This document shows, piece by piece, positions 36,967 to 48,952 of a DNA stretch of 64,000 nt. The translations under genes and the position numbers were made by a program. Each line of letters starts with the position of its first letter. The first letter of the stretch is position 1. Below the pieces are notes generated by a model. It did not search any database and had not been told where the DNA came from. It saw only the letters and a list, made by a program, of their open reading frames with translations. The DNA is taken from NCBI GenBank assembly GCA_020740775.1, contig JAHEWK010000011.1, forward strand, positions 1,984,001 to 2,048,000, written 5' to 3'. The DNA comes from Ilyonectria destructans (taxonomy: Eukaryota > Ascomycota > Sordariomycetes > Hypocreales > Nectriaceae).

Positions 36967-38272
36967 ATGTCTACTCAGAACAGGTACGCCTTTCGGCATA
37001 TCCTTTATCCTGTATCCCATCCATTGGTCTAACGGATTCACCAGCATACCCGAATCGGAGGGAAGGTACCTTCAAGATGGCTACTGGAGACATGGTCGCT
37101 TCTATGGGTCCTGGAAGCGTGGGAAGTATCTATTTCCCATTGATTCCGTAAGGCGATTCCATCTACCTATACTCGCATGCCACATCCTAACTATCACAAA
37201 TAGGAAGAGTTAAACCGGTTGGATATATTCCACAAAGTTTTCCTCGTGGCCCGTGAAAACAAGCCCTTTCGAGCACCGATCGTGCGCCCAGCTCCTCGGT
37301 TCATGGATCTTGGAACAGGGACCAGTATCTGGGGAATCACTGTGGCCGAAGAGTATGTTCAGTTTATCTGAGTCAGTTGGCTACGGTCTTAGCTAAACTT
37401 TCTCCCGCAGATGCTTCCCAGATTGTGAGCTTATGACCGTAGACCTCAACCAGATTCAGCCTGCTCTGTAAGTTTGTCAGCAAGCAGACATCTGCCACAT
37501 GCTGACCCGATGTAGCATCCCCGTTGGTGTCAAGTCGCAGCAGTTCGACATCGAGGAGCCCGAATGGGGTCCTCTACTAACCGAATGCGATTTGATACAT
37601 TTACGAATGCTCTTGGGTAGCCTCCGAACAGATATCTGGCCTCAGACATATCGAAAGGTCTTCGAGTAGGTCGCCCGTTACCTGAACCATAGTGGTCTCT
37701 AACTTTTGAGTAGGCACTTAGCCCCAGGCATTGGTCACATGGAGCACGTCGAAATCGACTGGACACCGAGGTGGGATGATAAAGAAAGGCCAGCCCAGTC
37801 TGCATTCGAGGAGTGGGCCGAGTTGTTCTACGACGGCATGGATCAGTTTAACCGACGCGCAAGAGTACTGCCACATGAAACACGCCAAATGATCGAGGCA
37901 GCAGGCTTCACAGATATCAGAGAGGAGGTCATCAAAGCTTATGTTTGCCCTTGGTCTAATGACAGGGCTGAGCGAGAGCTTGCAAGGTGGTTCAATCTCG
38001 GATTAACCCACAGTCTGGAGGCTCTGAGTTTAATGCCTCTTATCGAAAAGCAGGGGATGAAGTTTGAGGATGTCCGCGAACTGTGCGAGAAAGTCAAGAA
38101 GGAAATATGTGTTTTACGCTATCACACATACTGCACTATGTGAGTACCTCCCTAGACTCAACTCGCGAAGCATGTTCCTCCATGATGCAGAAGCTAACAA
38201 ACATGCAGCCACGTCTGGACGGCCAGAAAGCCCGAGGGCGAGCAACCCTCCAACATGGAAATCACCCGGTAA
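36967..38272 (+). CDS. LaeA-like SAM-dependent methyltransferase, seven exons
   Basis: Member of the LaeA/UMTA class I methyltransferases. LaeA itself works with velvet proteins to control secondary metabolism and development; most paralogues have unknown targets. Exons 36967..36983, 37045..37147, 37204..37352, 37411..37467, 37516..37665, 37714..38139, 38209..38272; 321 residues. Every junction restores a family motif: [20 protein letters not shown], then [21 protein letters not shown] motif [12 protein letters not shown] (74-84), [37 protein letters not shown] and the C-terminal [12 protein letters not shown]. In motif I the usual third Gly is Ser81. The first coding exon is only 17 nt. ATG 36958 (MVVMSTQN) is an equally possible start, and the frame stays open upstream to 36805, so an extra 5' exon cannot be excluded. 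No polyketide synthase, NRPS or other cluster gene is adjacent. Confidence 0.85.
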
Positions 38273-40302
38273 ATGGCCAGATGAAACCATGTCAAGGAGA
38301 GGATCGCGCTGGATAGTTTCCGTGTGCCGGCCTGCAATACCACGGTGACTCTACTTTCACCCTTCCTCCCGACTGAAAGTCGTCTTTCGACTGTTGCAGT
38401 TTGTCTATCCTGGAACAGACAGTTCCGATATCCGTCCTCAATCACCAGGACAACCCAAGCGAACGGTGTGAACATGTTCATGGGCCAACAACCAACCAGT
38501 TCCGGACATGGATTGTGCCGATTGGCTTCGTCACAACTCTGGACCACCGGGCTTTTGCGGCGTATTTCGAACCTTGTCGCACTGACAGCTAAGCGCTTGG
38601 TCCCAGTTTAGGGACAAGTGCGCGGCGCAGGACGATGCAGTTCTCGATTTAGCCGCCGACCTCCTATGCAGCAGCTCATAATAAACTTGAGACTGGGACC
38701 GGGACTGTCTTATTCGGGCCTTTAGCTCCGTACCCGCTCTGCATCGATCAGCCGATCTATCACCTGTGCGTCGTTAATAACGCTCGTTTGCGGGCTGGGC
38801 TGCGGCGATCGCAAGGATATTTGTTTAACACGCCCTCAAATTGCCAGCCGCGGATGGAGAACGAGACATGCTCTCTCGCCCCTTCGAGCCGCCCTATGGA
38901 CAAGACGCTATTCTTTCTACTTGTGTGGTCATTACTGATGCTCTCCCTGCTATCAGGCAATCATGATTTGACGCAAAGATCAAAAATACATCGTGATGGG
39001 AATTTTACAATGCGGAACCTAGAGATAAGAGAGTGGTTAGAGAGTCTTAGCTTTCAACACTACCCAACAACTATTTTGTCTAAGATGGATGATACCGACT
39101 GATAGTAAATACAGTCGCTCGATTGAGCTTGTTCTTGGAAGAAACTTCTATACCTGATCTGAACCATATTACTCTCGTCTTGGGTTTCGACGCTGTAGTA
39201 TATAGTATAATCTCGAGGATAATCAATAACAAATAAGCGAGAGTAGTTCATCTTCAATGTTTTGCTCCTTCAATTATGCGTGCACCAAGCATGTAGCCGC
39301 TATTAATCAACCGCCCTATGGTCTGTCATAGTCGCGTGGAATTATCCGTGGCCCGTAACCCGTCGTGTTAAGATAGCACACGAGACGAGGTGATGTTCGA
39401 CATACTTGACAGCAACTCTAATTTCTTGTCGACGAGGACGATGGAGCCAGCAGCCAACAAAGCAACGAAGTTCAGCGCCTTCGACTCGCGATAAGCAGAT
39501 AATTAATTTCTTACGCATGCTCATCGCCTCTGCCTAGGCCTGCTTGAGTTGATAGGAACCGAGTAGACCCATCTATCTGTTTGAGGTCATTTCTTCTTGT
39601 TCTTGCCCTCGATTCCGTCTCTTTCTTGTATCCATCAGTGTTTCGCTGGGGTGTTTGCAAGCCATTCAATGTACCATTAGTGCTCGCACTGCCGGTCATT
39701 CACGAAAGCGAGGCAAATGGCAGTCTTGTGGTGATGGGCACAACAGCAAAAGTCCCAGCGTCGATATTAGCTAGTAGACCCTGATGTCACTTAATGCTAG
39801 ACGCATCGACCGCTAAATTCCTGTGTATTTCAGGTTGACAGGGGGTAGGATGTAATTTGATTCATCGCGGTACCACCATCGGACAGCTGAGCTCCCGAGG
39901 TTGCGGGAATAGTGATCCCGATAAAATGGCTTGTTTGTATATTCAAGACGACCTGGGACATGGAGGACCTGCTAAGAACTCGGCAACATTCATAGAAATT
40001 GGTCAGGGTGGGACATGTAAATAGACAGCTTTGAATTGGCCGCAGCGGTCAGGAACCAACTGCAGCATAGATTGATGTACAGTTACAAAAGAAAGGCGCT
40101 CGCAGAGGACAAGCATTGAGGTCCCAACGAGATTGGATATTCCTACATCTCCCAGGATAACAGCCTCGAATTCTCTCCAATCGGCCCCTCCCAGGCGTAC
40201 TCGAGCCGGGGGTAGGCCAAGTCTATCTATAACCCACGCATCACGGTCTGTCCACCTTGTCTAACCTCCTTCCTCGACCACTTCAGCTCCATCATGAGTC
40301 GC
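38273..40302. other. Convergent intergenic region methyltransferase / ATP20
   Basis: 2 kb between converging stops. A somewhat A/T-richer part near 38990-39260 contains a short hydrophobic chance ORF. No supported gene. Confidence 0.45.
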
Positions 40303-40993
40303 TTAGTGGTGCGAGCCAGTCTCACCGCGGTAGCCAACCAGCTTAAATCGGCCAATAATCTCCCCAACGGTGAAGAAACCAAGGAGCTCGGCAACAACGA
40401 CGCCGCCAGCGGCGAGCTGGGGAGTGCCAATATTCCGGGCCTGCTGGATGAGGTTCTGTGAGGACTGGAGGATAGACCGGTTCTGGACGGACTGGAGGAG
40501 GTTTTGGTAGTAGGTCTGGAAGGTGGCCGCAGAGCTGGTAACGACGGGTTAGCGCATGTTCCGTCAATTAGGTGTCAATTGAGGGAGACTTACGGAGGGC
40601 TCATCTTCTGGGCGTGGAAGACAATCTTGCCCACCTCAAGGGTAACCTTGGAGTAGTAAACGACAAATGGGACTTGTCCTGTTCAATTTGTCAGTGCCGT
40701 GATATCCGGGGACCGCAATGGGACGCGATTCCACACGTACGCTCAACGAAGCCGATGATCTTGCCCGTTGGTCCGCCAATCTTGGCCAGAGCACTCAGAG
40801 CACTGGACAGGCCCTTTGCTGCACCAGCAATAGCAGGGCCGGCGGCAGTGGTGACGCGTGAAAGACCCTCCTTCGCCTTAGCAGCGGTGTCTTTGGCAGC
40901 CTCGGTGGCCTTGGAGGCGGCGGAGCTCTCGAAGCGGCGGGCGGCCAGGCGGAGGGCCGGCGAGCGGAGCATGGGGCGGGCGAGGGACTGCAT
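40303..40993 (-). CDS. ATP20: ATP synthase subunit g, mitochondrial
   Basis: Inner-membrane subunit of F1Fo-ATP synthase needed for dimer formation and cristae shape (family knowledge). Exons 40993..40741, 40678..40594, 40534..40303; 189 residues, the usual fungal length. Introns have GTACGT and GTAAGT donors and join as GFVERQVPFVVYYSK and KMSPPSAATFQTYYQ. The N-terminus is Arg/Ala/Ser-rich (MQSLARPMLRSPALRLAARRF), a plausible import presequence. An Ala/Lys-rich helix (about 30-60) follows. The subunit g domain spans about 85-185 and ends in a hydrophobic helix AGGVVVAELLGFFTVGEIIG with the GxxxG-type spacing used in dimer contacts. The frame is open upstream of the ATG to 41383, but without another ATG that I can see. 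Confidence 0.93.
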
Positions 40994-41699
40994 GGCGGCG
41001 GACGGGAGACGTGGGACGGGAGAGGACCTCGCGGAATTCGATATCGGAGCTCCGGGGGGTGATGGGACCGAGGGTGGGTGGTCAATTGATGGAGTGGTGC
41101 TGGTCGTGATCGTGGGCGAGGTCGTCTGAGGGAGAAAAAAAGCTCGGGAGAAGTCGCAAGGTGGTGGTTGGAGCCGAAGGACGGGTTGCGCTAGTCTTCT
41201 TTTGGAGCCGCGGCAGTGCCTGGACGAACGGGCGGCTACCACAGCCAGCGGGTACCTCTTGCCATCCGCCTCACTTCCCGCTAAACTAGCAGCATCTTGA
41301 GCGCACCGACTACTCCCTCCGTACCTGCCTACTACGTGCTTGAGGTGTGGATTCCTCAAGGCACCCGGATCACTTAAAGGCAAGCGCCTCGCTGGCGGTA
41401 CCTCTCATTTCCGTTAGCTCTAGATTTGCTTCCCTTGATCTCAAGCTGGACCCCGGCGCCTTCTGTCGTTAGCATGTACGCATACATTCCTCGTCATCCG
41501 TCTTTCGGGTTCATTGATTCCTGTTCTCACAAACAAAAGCCTCGCGGGCTGCTTCATTCATGCTCGTCGTGTTTCTATATACCCAGACAGAAAGGCTTGT
41601 ATCTACTTGGCCTAGCAGCCTCATCAGTATACTCCCAGACCGTGCCTCAATCGCCAAGTTACGCCCAAATACCATCCATTTGCATTGCCACACCGCACT
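40994..41699. other. Intergenic region LAD1 to ATP20
   Basis: 706 bases downstream of LAD1 and upstream of ATP20 (both minus). It holds the LAD1 3' end and the ATP20 promoter and leader. No other gene seen. Confidence 0.5.
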
Positions 41700-42888
41700 C
41701 TACTCCAGGCTCTGAATCATGACCTTGATCGCTCCGCTCTTGGGGTCTGCCGACGTCTCAAAGGCCTTAAGAGCATCCTCCAATTTGAAACGGTGAGTGA
41801 CCAATTTAGACAGGTTAATGACACCACTCTCCACCAGTCGAATCGCTCTGGGCCAAGTGTTGCAGTACCGGTACTGTAGCTGGATATCAACCTCACGGAC
41901 ACTGGCGCGCATGAATGGGATGTTGATCTCGTTCTTGCCCACGCCAATGACAAACACCTTCCCGCCAAACTTGACCGCCCAGATGGCGGCCGAGATACTG
42001 CTCTCGACACCAGTGCACTCCATCACGATGGAGGGCTCGACGCCGCCGAACGACTTCACAATGGCCTTCGCGCTGTCCTCGGCCGACATCCTCTCGACCT
42101 TGTGGGTGATGACTCGCGGGCAAAGCTCCTTGGCGAATGCCAGTCTGCTCTCTGAGATGTCGGTGATGACAATGGGGGCAGCGCCAGCGGCGGCGCAGCA
42201 GAGCAAGGTGATCAGCCCGATCGGGCCCGCACCACAGATCAACACGGGGTCTCCAAGGGAAATGTTGGCCCTTTGCATGCCGGCAAGGGCCACGCTTAGA
42301 GGCTCCAACATCGCGCCGTCCTCATAGGACATATCCCCAATCTTGTGACACCAGACGGCCGGGTGGTTGATGTATCGTCGCAACATGCCAGGGACCGGGG
42401 GTGTGGACAGGAACTCGACGGTTTCGCAACCGTTGTATCGGCCAGTAAGGCAGGGCTCGCAAGTGCCGCAGGGGATGTTGGGTTCGACAGCAACCCTATC
42501 GCCGACCTTGAAGTTGGTCACCGAAGGGTGCACGGCGATGATCTCGCCAGCCGATTCATGGCCTAGGATATGATCGCCCTCAACAATCATCGGGCCAATG
42601 CAACCGGCGTGCCAGAAGTGCACATCAGAGCTGGGGAGGGTGAGTATGACGAGTGCAAGTGGGGTTTCCAGGGATCTTCACGACTTACCCGCAAATTCCG
42701 GTGCTTCGAATAGCGACAGAGACCTCGCCGCTCTTCAGGTCGGTGCCGGCCTTGACGCTCTCGGCACTGGGCTCAGCCTCGGTCACCCACAGGTCATGGT
42801 TGGGGTTGGTGTAGACACCAATGTTGGGCTTCAACGATGACTTAACGTCAACCACCGCCGCGGAGGCATCAGTTGCTGAGGGGCTCAT
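41700..42888 (-). CDS. LAD1: L-arabinitol 4-dehydrogenase (zinc-dependent MDR)
   Basis: Oxidises L-arabinitol to L-xylulose with NAD+ in the fungal L-arabinose pathway; relatives oxidise xylitol or sorbitol (family knowledge). Exons 42888..42689 and 42630..41700; 376 residues. The 58-nt intron (GTAAGT ... CAG) falls inside the catalytic loop and rejoins as RSTGICGSDVHFW. Catalytic zinc ligands are Cys66, His91 and Glu92 (GHESAG). Four structural-zinc cysteines are intact in [15 protein letters not shown] (121, 124, 127, 135). The Rossmann fold shows GAGPIGL, followed by [13 protein letters not shown] with an Asp expected for NAD+ preference. Other strong family blocks are [20 protein letters not shown] and [17 protein letters not shown]. 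The close overall pattern favours arabinitol over xylitol dehydrogenase, but substrate is inference. Confidence 0.92.
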
Positions 42889-45800
42889 GGTTGGGAGGGC
42901 GGTTCTGGTCTCCGGGTTGCCTGCTCTTGGTGCTGCCGAAATCGGTGAGTCTGCGGGTTCGAGGTCGGGAGCAGGTATCGAGGAAGGAGAAAGCCCCCTC
43001 CGCTGAATCGAGGACCCCCGGATGTCTTTAAATCATGCCCTTACCGCGGAAAATTTGGGGGTCATGCGGTCTGCCATCGGTATATGTTTGGTCGCAGGCG
43101 AATCTGAATTCCCCACGCCCAGCCAGGGCGAGCAGGGTTCGGAGAGCTCGCACTTGATGGTAGTGTGGGGTTGCCTCAATGCGGATGGACTTAGTTCGGA
43201 GGCTGTACGACCGACGCACCTCAACTCCCGCGCCAATCACAACGCTCGCCGCCCGGTAACAACGAGACGCCACCCATGGCCAGCACAAAGCAATTGTTCG
43301 CTAGTGGTCGTGGCACGGTTAGACGTCCGGTTTTCTCATGTGGCTGATGCAGATCCAGAGCATGATTTGTGCCCCGATCTGCCATTGTCACCTCATAGGC
43401 AATGGTGTGAGACGGCGTGCGTACTCGAGGCCTTGCCGCGCTTCGACACTCAACCGACCAGATCTCTCGATGTCGTTGTCTACAACCCTGGGCTGCGGCT
43501 AAACGGACAAGGCTTATGCACGCCTGGAGCTGCAATGCCGCCGGTATTCTGCCGAGTGGACTAGCAGCAGGTTGGGGCAGTCGGGACGGCTCTTGACTGG
43601 TACGGCTAAAGAATGGGGGACCTCACATCGTGGGTGGTAGCGGGTCCAAACCTAGGCACCCGATTTATCATCTTGATATATCCTCGATTAGGCCAACCAT
43701 GGCAGCCAGAGCCGAGGGGGGCTAGTGGACCGATGGACACTATCTTGGTCGCCAACCGGACCAATTGCACAAGTCTGCCTTTCTTTTGATATCGGCATGG
43801 CGGACCCAACGACTCGGGGGCTACTGGTCTCGTGGCCGAGCGCATAAAGAGCCGAATCTTATGGGGGATAGGTGCGCCTGCAACGGGTTGTGGATTTCAG
43901 AGTTACGCCGTTCTCGTCAACACCGTCACATCTTCCTCCTATGAGCGATTTACGAAGCTTGTCCCAAAGATTCCAGGTCATATGACAGTATAAAGGATTC
44001 GGGGCAAAAGATGCCTTAGCGTGATCTTGAGGTACAGTATCTCAATCTGAAACCGGGGCTCGATGTTGACCGGGTGCACCTTTAAGCATCGCTCCAACCT
44101 ACAGGAATCATTTATTCTTAGTTTTGAGAACTTAGCTACGTGGCACCTGTATCGCTAGGTCTTTGTCTCGTAATATCAGTGGTGGCAGTGGCGATATTCC
44201 GGTGTCTCGATCCCATTGAGTGAGCGATAGCCATTGCACCTTGTCCTTGACTTCGGAAGTCAAGGACTTACCATTGCTTCTAGAAGTTTTGATATCCCTC
44301 ATGAGATTTACCGGCTGAACGAATAGATGGACTGACATACTATATGCTTTGCTCGACTTTCTAAGGGTTCTCTCAGAATGAGGAGATGCTAATAAAGTAT
44401 GGATAACCCTCGTTGGTGACCCATGTCATAGTACTCTCTTCAATCGATTATGGCATTCCCGAGCTGAATCCCGCATGATCAAGCCCAGGAATCGCTGCCA
44501 AGACCGCAAGGATGACGGTCGGTAGGCGTCGGGTCAGCATCCTTGTTATTCTTACGCTATATTGGACACCCAAACGCCTCTTGAGTTGGCATCCAATGGG
44601 CAGCAACTGTGGCGGACTTGCACAACACTGATTGACCCCGTACGTCCGAAGGATCGGAAGGCAGGTGGCTATGTTTGTCCCTCGGTTGGTTGGCAATGAG
44701 AAGTAATAATAAAGGACTCATGGTTCCGTGTGACCATGTGGGAGACACCGTTCGAGTCGGCGGCCGTGGGTGAAGTAATTGGTCCAGTCAGTATGGAAAG
44801 GGCGCACTCCTCGCTGCAACACGAATTTGATTCGGATTTCGCCGCACCAGCACCGCTCGGCCGTCACAACACCAAAAGCCACCACTCGGATGGGAACGGA
44901 AGATATGCACGTTGCCAGCCACAAACAACCTGTTGAGTAACAACCTAGCTTACGGCGCCCATTCCCAAATTCATTGAGTCCCTCGGGCATGGAAAGTACC
45001 CGAAATGCCCTTCCTCAAGAAAATGGGACAGAATCATGGGGAGGATGATGGCGCTATCTTATTGACGCCATCACTCACGCGTCAGGAATTGGAAGTATTT
45101 GTGGTTGATTTAGCAGCTGTCCGTCATCTGCACCGTGTTGCCTCGCGGAAAGAACTAATGCATTCAGGACTACTTCACGTCTACGTCCTAGGGCATTGAT
45201 ACACCTAGGATGGAAAGCCACAGTTGCTACTAAAAGTCTTCAAACTATTGCAGCCTCTGGCGTATGCCTGCAAGAGGATACTCGGGGGTTGAATGCACCA
45301 TCCTCTCCCCCATTGACTTATGCCGAGGGCGTCAAGACATTGGCAAAATTCACAAGCGTAAAATCCAGTACGAAATCTCAGCTCTTCGTCACCGAGTACG
45401 ACTGATGCCACTCTCGACGTCTTACCCCACCGGCCGCTTGAGGCATCGGGAATGGGAACGGGGTATTACCCCACCGGAGCTGGTCAACAAGACAGACTCG
45501 ATATCGCACTTGTACAATCCAGGTCAGGAATCGCATAAAACGAGGAGTCCACATCACTTACGAGTCATGCATGGCATTGGGTGCGCGTCCACTCCAGACG
45601 CCGTCGGCTCGAGGAACAACACCCCGCCCGATCACCCGGACGCGAGTCAACAGGAACATGAACGGACATTTCCCAACGAAGGAGGTAGTTGTAGTTTCCC
45701 CTCTTGGCTACGCCATTTACCCGGGCACGGTGTAGTCGGTTCATGGCATTCGCCGCACCTCTATCGGGTTAGACAATGGGCTCGGTGTTCTCGGAAAGGG

Positions 45801-46803
45801 AATCTGAGCTACTGGTTTTATCCGCAGGTTGGGTCCAACGGTGCATGCCGAGGCCTCGATGGGGCTCAAAGTGACGATGTTTTTGGCATGTTGGCAACCC
45901 CTCTTCTTGACGTGGGTGTAGGGGGGTTACCTTTTCAATTGATCTGCCTCTCGTATAAAAGTCAGTCAGCGGACAGTCTTTGTGCATGGGTCCGTGGTAA
46001 GCGACAATCGAGTCTGCACGTCGGCCATGGTCAACATCGATACGAAGCCGGAATCGCGACCAGGGTCACCATGTTAATTTGCAATGGGCCGGGCGTGGAA
46101 GGCTCACTTCGAGGCGAGTGGGGTGGCAGAATGATTAAGTTGCTTGGCAACAACATGTTCACAAGATGGGGTCATTGAGTTTTTGTCTCCAGATTGTCTC
46201 AATTTGAGTGTCTATCTGATCATATCCACCTTCACGCCTCTCCATTTCGCTTTTTCACATTTCGCGTTTGATGAGCGAAGGCCAACCGGGTATCCACACA
46301 TAATCTGCCAGATAAGAAAAGATAGATTGTGACCATCTAGGAAAACCTAGAAGTCGAGGCCGGTGAATCTGATATCACACATCCCAAGGCCTGGTTGCTT
46401 GAGGGGCCAATCGAGTCAATTTCCTCATATCGCCGACGCCTGTATCGAGGGTACTAAACCTGACACGCCTTGCGTCAAGTTGGTTGAACGCGGTTGGCTC
46501 GTCAGATTGCTCAGACCCCTGTTTCTGGGGCGTCGCAGAGGGATGGCCCCACCACCGACAGATTTCGATGTTCAAAGCTCAAACCATAAAACGGCTTTTT
46601 AGATGAAGGAGTAAAGAGGACCGAGGTTGGGATCAGGCGTCGTACAACACCAAGTTTGGGTGGTGATGGGTAGGTGTTGTTGACGGGCGGCAGCATGTCG
46701 CATCGTTTGGTCTGCAAGCTGGTTCTGGCGTGCGCGTCTATTGGTCGTAAAGTCATCATGTCGTAAAGAGTTGGCTCAGCTGGTCGTCGTTATCGGCCAT
46801 TTG
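42889..46803. other. 3.9 kb gene-poor stretch
   Basis: The 200 bases next to LAD1 should hold its promoter. Beyond that, ORFs are overlapping and composition-driven. The longest is a 304-codon ATG frame (45264..46178, plus) rich in His, Arg, Ser and Cys with no domain. A perfect palindromic inverted repeat lies at 44243-44267. No gene supported. Confidence 0.4.
44243..44267. repeat. Perfect 12-bp inverted repeat around one base
   Basis: GTCCTTGACTTC at 44243-44254, one G, then GAAGTCAAGGAC at 44256-44267, its exact reverse complement. It could be a dimer-protein site, a hairpin or a transposon trace. Confidence 0.85.
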
Positions 46804-47049
46804 TTAATAGCCAACTGAGACGACAACATCGCCCTTGCAAACCCCGTAAGAGCAGCACTCGGAAGGATCCATCTCGCCCTTGAGGATGGCATCAACCTTG
46901 GACTGTAGAAGAATGAGTCAGATACAGCAACAGGACTCGCCGGGTGAATTGCAAAAACTTACATCGGCGCAAGGACCGTTGGGGGTGATGGGAGCAGCAG
47001 CTACCAAGGAAGCGGCAGCGGCCACGAGGAGAGTCCACTTCATCATCAT
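46804..47049 (-). CDS. Small secreted cysteine-containing protein
   Basis: Two exons, 47049..46963 and 46902..46804, give 61 residues. The 60-nt intron has a GTAAGT donor and a CTACAG acceptor, in phase 0. Residues 1-19 are a clear signal peptide (MMMKWTLLVAAAASLVAAA). The mature part begins near PITPNGPCAD and contains KVDAILKGEMDP, ECCSYGVCKGD and ends VVVSVGY. Four cysteines (one near residue 27, a CC pair and one more) could make two disulphides. Many filamentous ascomycetes have short secreted proteins of this look; I know no function and do not call it an effector or toxin. Three consecutive Met codons precede Lys, and the first is used. Each exon is under 35 codons, so simple ORF scans miss it. 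Confidence 0.75.
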
Positions 47050-48952
47050 GGTTGCCGTAGGTTGACTCAAGGTGAGGAGAATGTGATGAGAAGGTGGTGA
47101 GGATTGAGGTGAGAAGCGGCCAAGTTGAGTGGTTTAGTGAAGAGAACGATGCGGTGATGCGTTGCTGTCAAAAGGAGTGATGAGCAGCACACGATCTGTA
47201 GCACAAAAGCTGTAAGGCGAGACAAAGATGATTTCGAACCTTGGGGGCAAGAGAAGGATGGGACATATTGGGGATGCCTTCCAACTTATTTACCAGAGCG
47301 AGGCAGGTACATCCCATCGCTAATTAATTATCTCGATTCCACGAGCGTCGGGCGCTCAAATTCCCTTCTCGGCAGGGACCTCCAAGGCATCCCTTGTCCG
47401 TTGCACCTTCCCCGGTAGGTAGTCGGCAGATGTCACGGACAGGCCTGCGGGGCTCTGTGAGCTCACCCCGTCGGGCCTGTCCCTGGTTACCCTTGTTCAA
47501 CCACTGTTCCCCTACTCACCTACTGACGTAACGTGTATCAGAGAGACACTCTCAAACCACCGCTCTGCTCACGTCGCCTCTACTTCGATATTGGAAACCA
47601 CATTGGGCCACAATGGCGGTCGAGGCATCCCACACGAGCCCACTATTGCCCGTTGCCCATCCTCAGCGCGACGACTCCCTGCGACTCCCTGCGGCCACTT
47701 TGGCATCATCTCAGCTAGGAGGAATCGAAACCACCAGGGTCCACACTCCTTCACTCATTCTGTCACCCCGTCGCCCTGCTTCTCATTGCCCTCCAGATTG
47801 CCCGGGCCCCACGGCCCCCGCCACAGCCACGCCCCGGATAGTGGGAGGAAAGGCGAAGCAATCAATCTGAGTCGGGCTCTTGCTCGCCTCAAAATGGCAA
47901 TTTGTCTCAAAATTATCATCTTCGACACCGAACACAGGTACCCGCCTTGGCGTCCCCAAGAATCCAATGATTGTCAGCCAGTGGCGTCGGCAAAACTCCA
48001 ATTCTACAGCAACCAGCTCGCGGCATTGCCGGATTCCGAACTTGGGCTTGACGACTTGTATCTGGTGCGACGGGACGGGCGGGCCACGATAAACAACGCT
48101 CAGTCCTTGACGTTCGACGCTCGTCTATCAACTCTCGGCCCTCAGCTCTACGCCGCCAGTTACGAGCCTGCGACACGACCAACCTCCTGCGCAACATACC
48201 GCACAACCTCAGCGGCCGCACAATGCCGTCCAGTGGCAGCAATCACAACCATCACCCTGTTGCTAGCGGATGGGCAGAAATCAGCCCTACGATCTTTGCA
48301 GTTTTTGTGATTACAGTACCACTCCGTGTGCCTACTAGAGTTGGGACCCTGCACTCCGACTCCTTGGATGTGGAGAATGACGCCCGTTGCATTTCCCTGT
48401 TATCCCTGTCATATCGAGGATGCTGACTGCGTTCCATCTTCCCTTAATCCTCCTTCACCTCCCATGGCCCATGCTTCCAAACGCCAATTTCAGAGTATGG
48501 CCGTCTCGGATTTGGCAAACAAAGCTTCAAAGCTGCTTGTGAAGATGCCCATTGTACGAAGGAAACAACCAGGTGGGTAAGTGAAATTCCTCGTACAGAT
48601 ACGGCCTGTCGACAAACTCAATGCCGTCTGACAGAACACATCGGCGACCGTTGCAGAGCGTGATGCAAGGGATGATGCACACCATGCGCCTTCGCGCGCT
48701 AATTACCGAGCCAAAGTTGATTGACGCTCAGCCCAAACCCAACTCTAAAGTTGACTATCGTGAAGCACAAGCGGGATTGCAATGAGTGGTCCTGTCGTAG
48801 GACGAAGCAAGGGACAGGGGTAGCTTGACCGGGTTTGCTCAACTCCTCGGGTAACGCAAAGTACAACTGGCCTGGTATCTCTTTCTACATGTCTCATGGC
48901 CATTACATGCGTATTGCTTGGGATTTTGGACTTGTATCATCTCGGAAGTCAA
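47050..48952. other. Intergenic region WDR6-like gene to secreted protein
   Basis: 1.9 kb. The part next to 47050 should be the promoter of the small secreted protein gene. The rest includes the 3' flank of the WD40 gene. ORFs at 47591-48310 (239 codons, plus) show no domain and look like chance. Nothing else seen. Confidence 0.45.

Noticed and set aside
36961..38272. Secondary-metabolite gene cluster around the LaeA-like gene
   Set aside because: No synthase, P450, transporter or cluster transcription factor is visible within the flanking deserts or neighbouring genes.
38788..39102. ORF with a hydrophobic stretch (MDKTLFFLLVWSLLMLSLLSG)
   Set aside because: Looks like a signal peptide or anchor but is followed by only about 45 unremarkable residues in an A/T-richer patch; no splice partner found.
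47591..48310. 239-codon plus-strand ORF
   Set aside because: No domain, chance-like composition, overlapping ORFs in other frames, and no splice support.
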